64,000 nt of DNA from Protopterus annectens (Eukaryota > Chordata > Ceratodontiformes > Protopteridae). The DNA lies in the NCBI RefSeq assembly GCF_019279795.1, contig NC_056725.1, positions 1,073,316,913 to 1,073,380,912 of the forward strand. Direction: 5' to 3'. Under the pieces are notes generated by a model. It was given only the letters and a program-made list of their open reading frames with translations, was not told the origin of the DNA and searched no databases. The position numbers and the translations under genes are program-made. Below are positions 1 through 13,200 of the stretch, one piece after another; position 1 is the stretch's first letter, and each line of letters begins with the position of its first letter.

Positions 1-285
1 AGGATGTTATTCTGTATTTAGAATTATATCATGAATAGTTGTAATTAATAAAGTTGGTGATCAAAGCTACATTATGGAAATTTAATAAAGATCGTCAAAT
101 GTCATTTGGTGTGATTTGCATTATTGAAGGGGGCCGGGACAACATATTTACATAGTATGTATGCATCCCAGTCACATTTTTAAGAATGTAGTAAATGGAC
201 AGATGATGAGAATCTCCAAAAGAACTATGAACCAATGATTATATAATAAGAAAATAGTAAATTAAAAGAAGGTTTCTGTAAAAGA
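1..285. other. unassigned AT-rich DNA
   Basis: I see no open frame of interest, terminal repeat or recognisable element here. It is the left flank of the CR1 fragment that follows and could be old repeat sequence. Confidence 0.4.
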
Positions 286-1785
286 GGATATGGCACACAG
301 CTACAGTTATCATACTCCACAAGGCGGGGTCCACCTTGAATCCTGGGAACTACCGTCCTATCAGTCTGACAAGCCTGATCTGCAAGGGCATGGAACGCAT
401 TGTCATGGAACGTATAAACAAAGACATTGGCAACCTTCAAACACTGGACCCCACCCAGTTTGGGTTTGTGAAGGGACAATCTTGTCTCCTAAACCTGATT
501 GACTTCTTTGAATCAGTATCCAGAGCTGTGGATGAGGATAAGGCAGTCCACACAGCCTATCTGGACATTGCCAAGGCCTTCGACACCATCCCCGACTCTC
601 GAATCATAGATAAACTTACTAAGCTGGGCATAAATCCCTACGTCACTCGATGGGTTGCCAACTGGCTTACTGACAGAACCCACACTGTAAAAACAGCCGA
701 CTCCAAATCTAGCTCCAGACAAGTGACAAGTGGCGTACCTCAGGGTTCAGTCCTGGGACCACTCTTGTTTGGCATCTACTTCTCTGAAGTACAGGTCAAC
801 ACTAAGGAACTCTGGCTAACAAAGTTCGCTGATGACTGCAAACATGGAGCCATTATTGAATCCCCAAATGATGTGGAAATTCTTCAAAAGGGTCTTATAG
901 AAACAGATGCTTGGTGCCAGAGCCATGGGATCAAGTTTAATGTCAAGAAATGTATAGTTATCCCCTTTGTGAAAAACCATGTACCCATGAATTACCACAT
1001 AGGTGGCAGTGCACTAAACACTGAAAGTGTGATGAGAGACTTAGGGAAACAGGAGGACAGTGGTCTCATCTTCGATAACCACATCACCACAACAGTCAAT
1101 AAATCCTTCTATGTGGCACACCTCATCACTAAGGGCTTTTCATCCAGAAAAAAGGAAATCATTGTCCCGCGTACTCATCTCTCATTAGCCCCAGTATAGA
1201 GTACAACGCCCCATTTGGTATGTACTTCACAAGACATCTGCAACAGCTGGAAAGGCCACAGAAATACCTCACTAAAAGAATCCCAGGCCTAAAGCAGATG
1301 CCCTATGCTGACCATCTAAAAAAACTCCAGCTATACTCTGTGGCATATCGTCTACTCAGAGGCGATCTCTGCTTAACATACAGAGCCATGTCAAATCCTG
1401 AGCTGTTGGACATGCTCCACTTAAAGAAATCCCAGACCCTCAGAGCCACATGCTCCAGGGATCTAAACCCTGTCATCACAATGAAGAAAACATGCTGATG
1501 GGATAGGTTCTTGACCCAGAGACTCCCCATACTCTGGAATAGACTGCCCATACATGTCAAGCAGATCACCTCCTTGGCCCTCTTCAAAAGGCACCTTGAC
1601 AATTGGATGGGAGATAGGAAATTCACCCCAGGGATCATGTCAGTTGCCCTGCTAGACAGGGGTCCAGGGAAGTAAATATTGTGGGAAGAAATATCCAGGG
1701 AATTGTTATGGCTAGGCTAGTAGAGGCCCTAGGGCCAATAGCCTAGAACCAACCTATGAACCTATGAACCTATGAACCTATGATA
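286..1785 (+). mobile_element. CR1 LINE, 5'-truncated, RT domain to 3' end
   Basis: This is the 3' half of a CR1-clade non-LTR retrotransposon. It opens inside ORF2 just before the RT domain, where NYRPISLTSL is visible at about 348. LDIAKAFD, then SGVPQGSVLGPLLFG, then FADD (825-836, the catalytic motif) follow in the usual order. The thumb and C-terminal region run on to about 1,674 after one frame break near 1,170, so the copy is dead but young-looking. The 3' end is four tandem copies of the octamer CTATGAAC at about 1,754-1,781, which corresponds to the octamer tail of CR1. The truncated 5' end is the typical product of incomplete reverse transcription. The RT would copy its own RNA at a nicked target in the nucleus. 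Confidence 0.9.
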
Positions 1786-1869
1786 TGAAGCAGAAATGTT
1801 AGATCAGATAAAGAATAATTTCTAAAAGATGCTCCAGAGCCAAATCTACATTCATTTGGGCTATAAGTG

Positions 1870-2530
1870 AATCAGATCCTAATTTGAATGGAAATTTTAA
1901 AGAGTAAGGGTACACCTATATCTATAACTTGTAATTATCAGTGTTGGGTTATTTTACAATATTTTGAAAGACTTAAACAACTTCTTTGTAATGGTTCTAA
2001 ATTTGTTTATAAAAATTCAAAGAATTTAAAATGTTCTTTTTTTGTTATAAACAAAAGTGATTGTGAGAAGATTAAATGGAGGCAAAGGAACTAAGCCCTG
2101 TCTTAATTGTTTCTTGCAAATATGAATCAATGGATATTATGTTCAAGCATCCTGTTGATAGCAAACATGTGATACAACTAATAGATTTTATCTAGCCCAG
2201 TGTGAAAAATGTTTGACATTTTATGTAGGGAAAAGTAATAGGAGACTTAAAGATAGAATATATGAGTAATATTCAGATATGTTCAGACATTGGAAGTGAT
2301 ATGTTTTTTAAGCATATGCACAAAGAAGGTGATGAACCTATGTTTAAGTTTAATGTTAAAGAGAAGGTTGAGAAAAGTATTGAGAACAGCGAGATGTGAA
2401 TATAAATGGATCTGTAGATTAAGAGCTGGTCATATGCCTGGTATGAATCAAATGTGAAATTTAAAACGAATGCTGAAATCAAAAATATTGAGAAAATGCA
2501 TAGGATGGATTGTCTCTTTTAAAAAGGCTT
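1870..2530 (+). mobile_element. Penelope-like element remnant, linker and GIY-YIG endonuclease
   Basis: Conceptual translation shows KNSKNLKCS (about 2,010), a Cys pair and then FYVGKSNRRLKDRIYE at about 2,220-2,265. That arrangement is the C-terminal GIY-YIG endonuclease of Penelope-like elements, in which a Cys-containing linker precedes the Y-[IV]-G-K-[ST]-x-R-x-L-x-x-R core. The reading frame changes several times, so this is a decayed fragment. No RT is seen immediately upstream because CR1 sequence lies there. Function known for the family: the endonuclease nicks the target for reverse transcription. It might belong to the same old insertion as the minus-strand RT remnant at 3,195-3,920, but the strands are opposite. 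Confidence 0.5.
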
Positions 2531-2800
2531 TTGAACATTTGCATGTATTTCAATAGTTAGTGGCATGAGGTTGTTGATGGGCTAGAGTTAATGTGAATCT
2601 ATATAAGCTTCATTTGTATTTCATTCAATGATCATGTGAAAAAGAACATTGATGTGAAAGCTTGTGATGGTGTTATGGTTATAATAAGTCTGCATATTCT
2701 TTGGTAAATTTGAGCTGGTGTTTCTTTTTTCACTTTTTAGGTTACGTACACATCACAGGAAAAACTTTACTTGTAATCTCTGCCTGCATTTTAACATTTT

Positions 2801-2817
2801 CAAATGAACTGTTAAAT

Positions 2818-2859
<42 letters not shown>

Positions 2860-2911
2860 TTATATATATATATATATATATCTTTATATATATATATATA
2901 TATATATATAT

Positions 2912-2953
<42 letters not shown>

Positions 2954-2970
2954 ATTTAAAAGTTCATTTG
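2801..2970. repeat. 20-bp inverted repeat enclosing TA-rich core
   Basis: CAAATGAACTGTTAAATGAC at 2,801-2,820 is matched by its reverse complement at 2,951-2,970 with one mismatch. Everything between is (TA)n with three CTT interruptions, so the whole 170 bp can fold into one near-continuous hairpin. It may be a tiny MITE whose interior became a microsatellite, or a snap-back expansion of a TA tract. Confidence 0.8.
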
Positions 2971-3194
2971 ATAAACCATATATAAAATAAACCTTCAGAT
3001 TCATGATTCTTCTATAAAAATGCATAAATCTTTAAATAAATTTTGTTTATAATATTCATTCTACAGCAAAGCTTAACTGTTATACTATTACCAGTGTCAA
3101 TGCTTTATATTCTATCACAAAATATTTTCTTCTTAATACAAAATCCAGTAGTAGCTAGAGATCAGACATATCCTTCTGGATTCTCTATTAACTA
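2971..3194. other. unassigned AT-rich DNA
   Basis: No recognisable element or open frame is seen between the TA hairpin and the PLE remnant. Confidence 0.4.
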
Positions 3195-3920
3195 ATCTTT
3201 ACTCTGTTTTGTCACTTTGAAATATGTTTGCCACACTATTATAAGCATACCCTCTATCAATAAACATCTCTACAGCTCTAGAGACTTCCATTGAAAATTC
3301 TCTCTCGCTATATACCCTCGTAATGCATAACAATTCGAATGTAGTGGATGGAAACAGATGCCATACAAATAGTGCAAACCATAGATCTTCCGTGCCATAA
3401 TCTTCTGTGTAGCCCAGTATTACTGCAGTTGCTCTCACTTCAAATAATTTTGCATACAAAAATATTTCTTCATCAATACAATTTTCCCAGGAAATATAAG
3501 ATCAAGTTTATTCTTTGACACCTCAAAAATGCATGAGTCAGTCTTTTCAGTTTCCCATTTAAATAAAACATCAGGACTTCGATAGATTGAGATGTTTTGC
3601 AGCATGGACATTATAAATGCCATGAATATAGTTTCCAGTTCAAAAAGTCCGATGATCAAGTTTGCATATATCTGAGCAAACTGTGCTCCCATCACTGTAC
3701 ATTTGAGTTATCTATAGAGATTTCTACCAAGCATGAATAAATTATTCTGAGACAAAACACTGGTAACTCATGTATATAATCAAACATGAAAATGCTGCAG
3801 GAAATAATTAACTGCTTCAGCCCTATAACCATGTTTTCTGTTATATTAGGGCTATTCACATTCAAAATCATCAAATACATTCCATTTTTTAAAAATACCC
3901 TTTTCATCCTGTTCAAAAAA
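3195..3920 (-). mobile_element. Penelope-like element remnant, RT C-terminal half
   Basis: Minus-strand frames at 3,916-3,692, 3,695-3,435 and 3,459-3,199 align in order with PLE RT. MGAQFAQIYANLIIGLFE matches the RT block usually written G-x-x-F-A-P-x-Y-A-N-L. Further on, FIDRGYAYNSV matches the conserved RGY segment at the end of the RT. The three pieces lie in different frames, so the copy is broken by at least two frameshifts. No GIY-YIG part is visible downstream on this strand. Assignment rests on motif order and not on a database match. Confidence 0.5.
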
Positions 3921-4157
3921 AAAAATCAGTGACTCATAAATAAATAATGAAAGTTGAAATTCATATTTCTGTAGGTATCTATGACTAAACACACTATTAT
4001 TTACATGACATTTTCTGCTGTTTTTATTTATTTATATAGCTGAATATTCAATTTAAATGTAATGTTTGGTTTGTGATGAAAGTGTGGATGCTTGTTCTTC
4101 AGCACTGCATCACTGCATCATACATATAGAGCCACACAGTCAACTCGTCAACGGTAA

Positions 4158-4376
<219 letters not shown>

Positions 4377-4559
4377 CCATATATGCTTCGGTTGTCTGTT
4401 CAGAATGTTGACCCGAAATGCTGAATTCAGAATTTATAAACAGCAACCAAGGTGAAAATGAATACGACATCCATACTTCGATGTACTCGACAGAACAGGT
4501 GATATCACTCACTTCCTGCTATGTACATTAACATACCATTACACTCTACAGTCAATGGT

Positions 4560-4830
4560 ACATTAATTCTACTATTTTGTAGGGTGGTACACCACCCTGC
4601 ACCTCCCATGTGGGGGGGCATAATAAATATACCAACTCCGTGATGGCACTACCATGAGGAAATGGGCTAATTCCAAGTTCCTCACTGAGCCGTGGTCTCC
4701 CTACACAATGTCAAACCCAAATACTCAAACTACACTACCCATTCGCTATAGTGTAGTTGATACATTTGGGTTTGATATTCTGCCAACTTGAAAACTACCA
4801 TTTGACCGCATGCCAGACAACTGATGCTGT
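4560..4830. mobile_element. foldback MITE family, copy 1
   Basis: GC-rich ends (ACCACCCTGCACC, GTGGGGGGGCA) lead into the family core TACCAACTCCGTGAT (4,634-4,648) and a GGAAATGGG segment. A second short palindrome follows at about 4,719-4,780, where AAACCCAAATACTCAAACTA faces TGATACATTTGGGTTTGA. The same core is found in at least seven other places in this window. Confidence 0.6.
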
Positions 4831-5014
4831 TTCAAGGTTTTCAAGGTAAACCTATACACATGGATCATTTTCTAATAGATGATCCACAAAAAAAAGTCGA
4901 TGTGCTTAATGTCATTCAACTTGCATTGTCAAAAGCCCATGAACAATCTACTGCACATGCTCAAAAGTATACCCCTCAGAATATGCAAAACAAAAAAAAA
5001 TATTTTTTTTACAG

Positions 5015-5095
5015 AAGGATAAGTCCCACACCCCTACCCCCTGCAAATTATATATACTAATTCTGAGATGGCAGGATTGTTGGGAAAAGGGGGAT
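5015..5095. mobile_element. foldback MITE family, partial copy 2
   Basis: A half-copy reads from the CCACACCCCTACCCCCTGC end into TATATACTAATTCTGAGATGGCAGG and stops before the second arm. It follows a run of A and T typical of the MITE interior. Confidence 0.5.
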
Positions 5096-5217
5096 CATTG
5101 TTTATCATTATTTATCATACAACTGTGAACCATAGGCACTGTCAGCCATAAACAGTTCAGTCTTAGCCACAATCAGCAAACTGATAGGAACCATATATAT
5201 TTATATCTATCTATCTA

Positions 5218-5218
<1 letters not shown>

Positions 5219-5273
<55 letters not shown>
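5219..5273. repeat. (TA)n microsatellite
   Basis: About 55 bp of pure TA, preceded by a short CTAT repeat. Confidence 0.97.
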
Positions 5274-5274
<1 letters not shown>

Positions 5275-5339
5275 CTTACAATCAAATGTATGAAATTCAC
5301 CTTATCGTTGGTCAGAAGGTCGATGGTAAAGCTGCAAAA

Positions 5340-5575
5340 GGAAAAATTTGATTGAAAATCCTATCAACTCTGAAACGTCGAAAGTAGCTCATGTTCGGGG
5401 TTTTGAGCATCACTGTTTTCAGTTTGATCAAACTACAGTAGGGATCGGGAAAATACCCTTTTCCCCCACTGTAGTGCGATCTCAGAGTTAGAATATTTAA
5501 TTAACAGGGGGTATGGGGGGTGTAGCCCCTGACATGGGGGATGCAGGGAGGCTTGTCCCCTGCAAATCTATAGAA
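5340..5575. mobile_element. foldback MITE family, copy 3
   Basis: The centre is palindromic: CTACAGTAGGGATCGGGAAA faces TTTTCCCCCACTGTAGTGCG. The right arm continues through CGATCTCAGAGTTAG and a GGGGGTATGGGGGGTGTAGC end at about 5,506-5,570. The left arm is diverged. Confidence 0.6.
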
Positions 5576-5756
5576 ATCTGTGTGACTTGGCAACAGTGTT
5601 TTTTTCTGGATGGTGAGCAGCACAGGAGTTGTCAAATGTCAATTCTTGCCTTTAGAACGGTTCAACATTCAGAGCAGTTGGCTTCAAAGTTTCCTCTGTT
5701 CTGGTTCAGGGTTGTGAAAATCTGTGGTTAGGATTTTCATTATTTTGATAGCAAAC

Positions 5757-5879
<123 letters not shown>

Positions 5880-5994
5880 CAGACTTTCCAATCCTCACTG
5901 TACCACAGCTGCTCCAATTAAATCTACCACAGCTGTTCCAGTTAAATGCAAGATTTAAAATAAAAATGTACCGTTTTAAATGTTTTCATATACA

Positions 5995-6140
5995 AATCAT
6001 GGTTCTGTCAGGATCAGTAAGTTTAGCCTTTTCTCTACTGGAGTGCGAACTTGGAGTTAGTATATGTACGTTGCAGGGGTATGGAGGGGCACAGCCAATC
6101 ATATGGGGTTGGAGAGGGGCTTGCCCCATATTTAAAATGA
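5995..6140. mobile_element. foldback MITE family, right-arm copy 4
   Basis: It contains TCTACTGGAGTGCGAACTTG, GAGTTAGTATATG and the GC-rich end GGGGCTTGCCCC. These match the right arm of copy 3 and of the complete hairpin at 7,691-8,148. The left arm is missing or unrecognisable. Confidence 0.5.
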
Positions 6141-6149
6141 TGTATTTTT

Positions 6150-6600
6150 ATGTTAAAGGCTCTCATCTCTTTCCTCTACACTAAGATTTAAAAAGCAACT
6201 CAAAGAATACCTTAATAATCACTGGCTATGTCCATGCACCAACCCTGATTAATCATCTCCTTCCCTCATACTTAATCTATACTTATCTCACTACTGCTAT
6301 GCTTTGTCCACCTTCCTATTAACCTCAGAGTGCATTATCTGTCAGCTAACTAAAGTTAGTATTAACTTACCCTTTATTAGAAGCTTCTACATAGCTTGTT
6401 CATGTTTAGCAAGCTCTTTACTCTATGTACTTGTCTCTATCATATAAATATGTGTCATTATTGTATCTGATGTTGCTACTATCTTTAGTGGAGCTTTTCT
6501 CCCCGAGCCTCTACTGAAAATGGACATATATCCATTTGGACTAGCCTGGTCAACAAATGTAAAATAAAATAAAAATAAATAAATAAAATAAATAAAGTTT
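6150..6600 (+). mobile_element. LINE 3' end, L2/Rex-like, with A-rich tail
   Basis: Translation of 6,180-6,215 gives RFKKQLKEYLNNHW-type residues, the kind of short C-terminal segment found at the end of ORF2 in L2-related LINEs. A 3' untranslated stretch with GAGCCTCTACTGAAAATGGA follows, ending in an AAATAAAATAAAAATAAATA tail at 6,560-6,598. No RT is left. Family placement is tentative, and it could equally be a SINE that borrowed this LINE tail. Confidence 0.45.
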
Positions 6601-6744
6601 TTAAATGCAGCAGCACTTTCTGTCAGTACAAAGCAATCTTCACTAACATGCATTGAGTGGTGTCTGATGTGCACAGTTGGCATTTCATTATCAGTTTTGA
6701 AATGGTAAAAAATGATAAAATTTTGTTCTTTTGAAATTGCGATA

Positions 6745-6990
6745 TTTTCATCTCATTAATGTAAAGGGGGAGTGTGGGGGGCACAGCACCCGACATTGGT
6801 GGGTGTGGGAGGCGTGGCCCCCATATAGTTTGGATATATATCTTCTGAAAAGAGTTATTCATTTATCTTGTAAGCATGCATATTTATGATTTACAATGTT
6901 GCAAATAGGTGGGGTTCTGTGCCGCCACACCACCCTTAATATATATACAAACTCCAGGATCGCACTACAGTGGGGAAGAGGGCATATACC
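6745..6990. mobile_element. foldback MITE family, copy 5 in two pieces
   Basis: A GC-rich end (GGGGGCACAGCACCCGACAT, about 6,774) and a separate core with ACAAACTCCAGGATCGCACTACAGTGGGGAAG (split here: ACAAACTCCAGGATCGC and ACTACAGTGGGG, 6,950-6,980) lie about 120 bp apart in opposite sense. This is what a decayed hairpin or two solo arms would look like. Confidence 0.5.
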
Positions 6991-7131
6991 TGTTTAGACA
7001 AAATGAGTTTCAGTCAAATGAGTTTTCAGTGAAGTGAGCTTTCAAAGAATTGTGCTCAGGGAATTGAATTTCAGTGAAATGAAACTTCTATCAAATTCGA
7101 GATTTCAGTATTTTGAAATTATAAAGGGGAA

Positions 7132-7366
<235 letters not shown>

Positions 7367-7690
7367 AAATAGAGATATAGATATATCTATAGATATATAC
7401 ATATAGATATATAGATACATATCTATATATAGATAGATATAAAGATGCATTGATATAGATATAATTATTCTCCCTCATGCCTTTACAGATTATTTTGTTC
7501 AAGCACGAATATATGCAGCACTGAATAGGGATGGCTCCACAGCTGTGCTTAAAGCTAATGAGGCAGTTCAGGGGAGAGGCATATGCTAATTAGCTATGTA
7601 CTGTCTTCCCTGTAGAACTGCCTCCAGGAAGGCATCTACAGACCAAGTGTTTTGATAAATCAATTATTCATGTAGATTAGCTTGGTTGGC

Positions 7691-8148
7691 CCCACCATGT
7701 CGGGGTCTATATTAGATATTCAAATGCTTAAAAGTTTAAATCACTAAAGAACAAACTTTAGTGATGGAATGCTTAAAATTCTGAACATCTATAAAAAGAA
7801 TATTAAAAAAAAAAAAAGTAAAGGGTTTAAGCAGGGGACAAGCCCCCCCCACACCCCCGCTACTTAAATATACCAACTTCGAGATCGGACTTCAGTGTGC
7901 TACAGTGTGGAAATGGAAAATTTCCCATTTCCTACACTGTAGCGCAATCTTAGAGTTGGTATATTTAAGTAGTGGTGGGTGCAGAGCTGCTTGCCCCCCT
8001 GCTTACACCCTTTAGTTTTTCTTTTTTTTTTTTTTTTTAATTTTTATCTATATTCGAACATTTAAGCGTTCAGTTACTAAAGTTCGTTCTTTAATGATTA
8101 GAACTTTTAAGCATTCGAATATCTAATATTGACCCCCATGTTGGAGGG
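7691..8148. mobile_element. foldback MITE family, complete hairpin copy
   Basis: Nearly the whole element is one imperfect inverted repeat centred at about 7,919. The ends are CCCACCATGTCGGGGTC on the left and GACCCCCATGTTGGAGGG on the right. Moving inward, both arms carry an ATTAGATATTC-type box, an oligo-A/oligo-T run, a C-rich CAAGCCCCCCCCACACCCC box, and the family core TACCAACTTCGAGATCGGAC facing GCGCAATCTTAGAGTTGGTA. It encodes nothing. Structure and compactness say non-autonomous foldback DNA element. The autonomous relative is not recognised in this window. Confidence 0.8.
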
Positions 8149-8980
8149 AACACAGACAAATGGCCCTGCTTGGCTATCTGGAGCAACCATGGTACAGTGA
8201 TTATTGACAGTTTTGAGCCAATAGACATCGATACATATTATTTAAGTGCCATAATTGCACCAACTTGATTAGCGGTATCTGGGGTAGTGGGATTCAATGT
8301 TTGAAACAGTTGGTACTGTGCATCACAGGTTTTGGGACAAACGCATGTTTGTGGAAAGACAACTTAACAGCACTGTGCTTGACTCTGGTATTCACATACT
8401 TCTCTGCTAAGAATTTTTGCTAAACTCTACAAAATGTAAGACTTGCATTATCATATCCACTTTTTCAGTACTTGTTTTTCGCATATGTTTTGTCCCAACT
8501 GCTTTATTTGTTTTTGTGTTGAAAATCTGTCCTTTTTGGCATTTTTTAGATCTGTAGTTAGAACTCCCTAGGTTCCACTTTAGTGAGAGTAGAGAGGACC
8601 TGAGTCAATTTTTGACCTGAGACTGTGTAATGGAGAAAAAGAGTGTGGTGCTTCTGATTGGTCACAGGACCTTGTTTGTATTTTTGGTAATGAAATCTCT
8701 TCTGCTGTTTAAACGTCACAGTTGTGAAATGCTTGGTTCATAATCAATGAGCAAGTTAAGACTTAGATTACAATATCTACTGTTTGACACTTATTTTTCA
8801 AATTGTTTTTGCCACAGCTGCATTAATTGAATGTTTCTATGTTGAAGGTCAGCACTTTTTTACCTTTTTTGCTGTCTTCAGTTAGAAATATTACTCTCTG
8901 CAGAGTGGTGCCTAGTAGTGATCTCTACTGACACTAATATCTTGCAGCATAATTCCCCCCTTATAATCTGTGTAGGCATT
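8149..8980 (+). other. unassigned, possible 5' leader of the CR1 that follows
   Basis: There is no open frame and no repeat that I recognise. Because CR1 ORF1 sequence begins shortly after, part of this may be CR1 5' leader, but nothing in it proves that. Confidence 0.3.
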
Positions 8981-9956
8981 GATCTCTTTCAGTGTAAGTT
9001 TCCTTTAAAATACCCTTACGTCTAGACAGATTAGTTTTATCTACTACAGCATCAAGTTTATGCATAGCTGAGCATTGCTCATCAAGTTCCTTGTGTTATT
9101 GGCCTAGTCACTATTTAAATTTCTCTCACACCTTCCTACTAGATCAATAGCCATGGATATGCATGTCTCAACTCTCTCTGTGGCCAGTCTGGTTGAGGTG
9201 GGTATTCTGAAGCATTGTAGCAATGGCCTCATGTACACTGATAATCCACTTACTCTTAATAAATCAGAGAATGCATAGGACAGGTGTAAATACACTTTAA
9301 CGTTAGAGGCAAAACTCTCTCGTACAACCAAAAGTTATCCTATAGAGGTTGGCAATGACACTCACACCACACGTACTGCACCGGGTAAAGACCCTGCACA
9401 TGAAACTACTTATGCTGAGGCACTTACAGGTAACCTTTCTAAAGTATTAAGACCTCCTGCATGTATAATCAAAAAAAAGATCCTCAGCCATTACATAAAC
9501 ATTCCATTAAAACACCACCCACAGCTACAAATAATAACACTGTACCCAGTGCCTCTACTACTAAACCCTTAAGGCAAGCCAGCACACAGCAAAATTTTCT
9601 GGTAATTGGTGTTTTTGTAGTGAGGCACATTGATGTTTCCCTCACCAAACTGAGTAAGGAGAGAGAGTCATAGTTAGCAGCCATTCTGGGACTAGGATCC
9701 ATCAAGTCACACAGACGCTCAGGTCATTGAACCACAGTTAGCAGTATGACTCGTTCATAGTCCATGTGAGTATTAATAACCTGAAACATACCTCCCTTGA
9801 CTACATGAAGTGAGACATTATCAAGCTCACTGATTGTGCATGTCAAGCATGTAAGAGCTAACACTAAGCAGAAAACTACATTCTCCAAGGATGATGCCAT
9901 ATTACCAACAGAAAATGATTGACTTTAACAATTGTCATAGCTTCTGGTATCAATCG
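8981..9956 (+). pseudogene. CR1 ORF1, left part, esterase domain
   Basis: Plus-strand translation shows a low-complexity Pro/Thr/Ser stretch (about 9,470-9,590), then LVIGVFVVRHIDV (about 9,598-9,633). The latter corresponds to block I (GDS-type) of the SGNH-like esterase known in ORF1 of CR1-like elements, here with the catalytic GDS changed to GVF. The following residues include a stretch reading ACQACK and MPYYQQKMIDFNN (9,892-9,930). Reading continues up to the codons for KEIQ at 9,957-9,968, where an L1 is inserted. The frame is broken in several places. The rest of the domain lies at 18,608-18,778, on the far side of the L1. Confidence 0.65.
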
Positions 9957-10287
9957 AAGGAGATACAATTTTTTTTTTTAATATTTTTTATTGATTTTAC
10001 AAACTTGAAAGATTACAATTCAAGTACAAATAAAAGAAACAGCAAAAAAATATTTACAAGAATCCACAGCAGTAAAATATTAATACACGCCATCAATATT
10101 TTTCTAGTGAATCACATAGATTTCCATTTTTTTTTCTGATAAGTAATATTTGGTATCCTTATGTTTAAAGTTGAGAGATCTTTCTTACGAACACTTTTAG
10201 CTAAAATAATGAAATCATTAAAAGACAAAGCAGTTTTACATTTCCAATTTTTTTTGTAATTATTTTTCTAGCTAGTGATAAAATTGA

Positions 10288-13200
10288 TCAAAGGAGAGGC
10301 AGCTGAGATCTGGGGACAATTTCTGGTACTGGAGCATTGACTAAAATGAGTGAAATAGATATATAACATTTATCAGTCCATAGTGCCTGGGAAAACTTTA
10401 TCACTTCATTCCAAAAGGATATAACCAATTTGCATTTTGATATCATATGAGCCCAATCTGCTTGTGAATCGCAATCACATCTCCAACATTGAACTTTCTT
10501 TGTTTTGCAGATTACTCCAATTTTGTCTGGGGTTAAAAATGTTCTGTGAATACATTTCCAATTATAAATTCTCCAATAAAGAGAGGATGTAGTTTTACAA
10601 CTTGACTTTAAGACCAATTTCTTATTATTTGTCGAAAACTCAGATCCATTTATTTTTGTACTGTAATTCCAAAAGGATGAATTTAAATTTATAAACTCGG
10701 CTCTTATAGTCCTATATATTATTGATGTATGGGTTTTATTATGAAAAGGGGTGTAATTAATGTTGATAAAGAAGTCTAAGATTTTAGGTATAGTTTGTTT
10801 CTTGATAATCCATTATTATCTTAAATGTATCATTCACATATATTATCTAACTATGAATATTTATCCAATTATCTTTAGTTAAGGAATATTTTAAGAGAAG
10901 AAATTCAGTGATATGTAATTTATTTCCATTTAAGAATTGATGCCAAAATGATGTTAATTTCCTGGAATTCTAACATCTTGTTTTTATTAAATGTTTCTAA
11001 GCAGCCCTTAGTGTTAGGTATAGGAAATATCAGAAAGAATAAGTCATTTAGTATATAATTGGTATCAATAAATGATTTAAATATATGAAGAACATAATCT
11101 ACTAATGGAATAGTTGATACTTTCTTTACATCATTTGAGAAGTAATGTTTTAAAATGCAATAAAATTTATCAATTCCAAATAAAGATTGAAGAATTAGGT
11201 TGTATCTGTTATTTTGAATTAATCGGTCATGTATGGATTTCCATGCAGAATTATATGAAGAGTTTACGCATAATGCTTTTGTGTTTATAATACTGCATTT
11301 TGCATTTGATTCAATATTTGGGAAGGCTAACCCTGCATCTTACCAGCTTTTAAAATGTCAATCAAAAGATCAGCTTATTAGGATACCATATGAATTTTAG
11401 TATAGTTGTGTTTAATTTGTTAATTATTTTTTTGTGGGAAGAAATATTAATGCCTGTATATAGAATAACATTTTTGGTAGTGCAATCATATTTATTAAAG
11501 TAAGTCTATCCTCCGTTGTAAAAAATAATTTATTCTAGTCCTCTAATAGATGTTTAACTATATTTATTGGATTTGAATAGTTGGTCTGAGTTGTATTTTT
11601 TATTGAAGATGTGACATCTTTTGCAAGATAATATAAGTATAGTTCAAATTGAATTCAGTGAAACATTTTAGGAAATCAGTGGTTGTTTTATTAACTGAGT
11701 TCTTGTTTTGTTTTTATTAAAGTTTAAACCAGAAATCTTCTCAATATAATTTAAGGATGAAATAATTTGTGATAAGGAGGATCCTGTGTCTCCAGTAGTT
11801 ATTACAATGTCATCTGTGAATAACTGTATTTTACAGCTAAACTCATCAATCAGAAATCCTTTGATTTTAACATTTGATCTAATAAATTTGCAAGAGGTTC
11901 AATTTCTCTAGCAAATAATAAGGGGGATAAAGGGCAAACTTGTTTTGTACCCATTAAAACTGTGAAGGATTTGGACAGAAAATAACCATTTTTTACAAAT
12001 GAATAAGAATTATTGTATACATTTATGATGAGATTTATAAATATTTCAGAAAAGTTGTATTCTTTAAGTACTTTAAATAAATAAGACCAGCTAATAGAAT
12101 GAAATGCTCTATTTAAATCTAAACTGATTATTGTTAGTTCTTTTTCTTTTTATTATCTAAATCAATTAATGCATTTAACATGATTATATTATCGTGGACT
12201 TTTCTATTCAAATTAAAACCAGTTTGGTCTTCATTAATTAATTGTTGGCATTATTTTATTCTTCTTGCAAGGATAGACATAAATAGCTTATAATCAACAT
12301 TAATCAAGGATATGGGTCTGTAGGAGTAACAGCGTTTACTATCTTTATCTTTTTTGGGAGAGACAAAGGTGTAATGCCAAGAGGGGGAATATCTAGAGAA
12401 CTTTTAATCTTTTCAAATATATTCTGTAAAAGTTTAACAGTGTTATCTGTCATAAGTTTGTATAATTCAGGAATTGTCCTATCATGTCCTTGAGCCTTAT
12501 CTGTCTCAATATTTTTATTTGGTCTTTTATTTCTTTTAGTAAGATGAGTTTGTCAATAATATTTTTTGCTCTTTAATTAATTTTTGTTATATGTTATTTT
12601 TCAAAAAGTTACTTATAATGGAGTCATTATCTAAACTTGGGGAAGTGTTATTAATATTTTCATAGTGACATCTGACACTTTCTAATATATCTTTTAAATC
12701 AGTTATTCTCTATCTTTCTCCTTTGGTTTATGTTTATTTCTTTAATATAGTTGGTATTTTTTTCTTAGATCTTATGGTTACTTAATGTAGGCTTTGGGGA
12801 CTGACTGAATAAGAGCAACTTTTCCATTTTTCTAATTGGGTTGAGATTAGATGTTGCATTGTATCAAGATATTTTTGATTTAATGATTTTAATTTAAGAT
12901 TAATATTTGTATCATTTGGTTTCATGTTTATTTTTAAATTATATTCTTTGGACTGTAGAGTTTTCATTTCTTTATTCCATTCTTTTATTTTGTTAAGATG
13001 CCAACTTTTATTTTGTACATATAAATAAGCCTTTAAAGACTCCCAAAGTATAATGTCAGTAACTTCTCCATTATCATTTAGTTCCATAAATTGATTTAAT
13101 TCCATTGTAAGCCAGTCCTTAAAATCTTTTAACTGGGTAATATAAGCTGGGATTCTAGCATTATTGATTATATTATCAGGTTTAAGGGTAATAGTGAATA

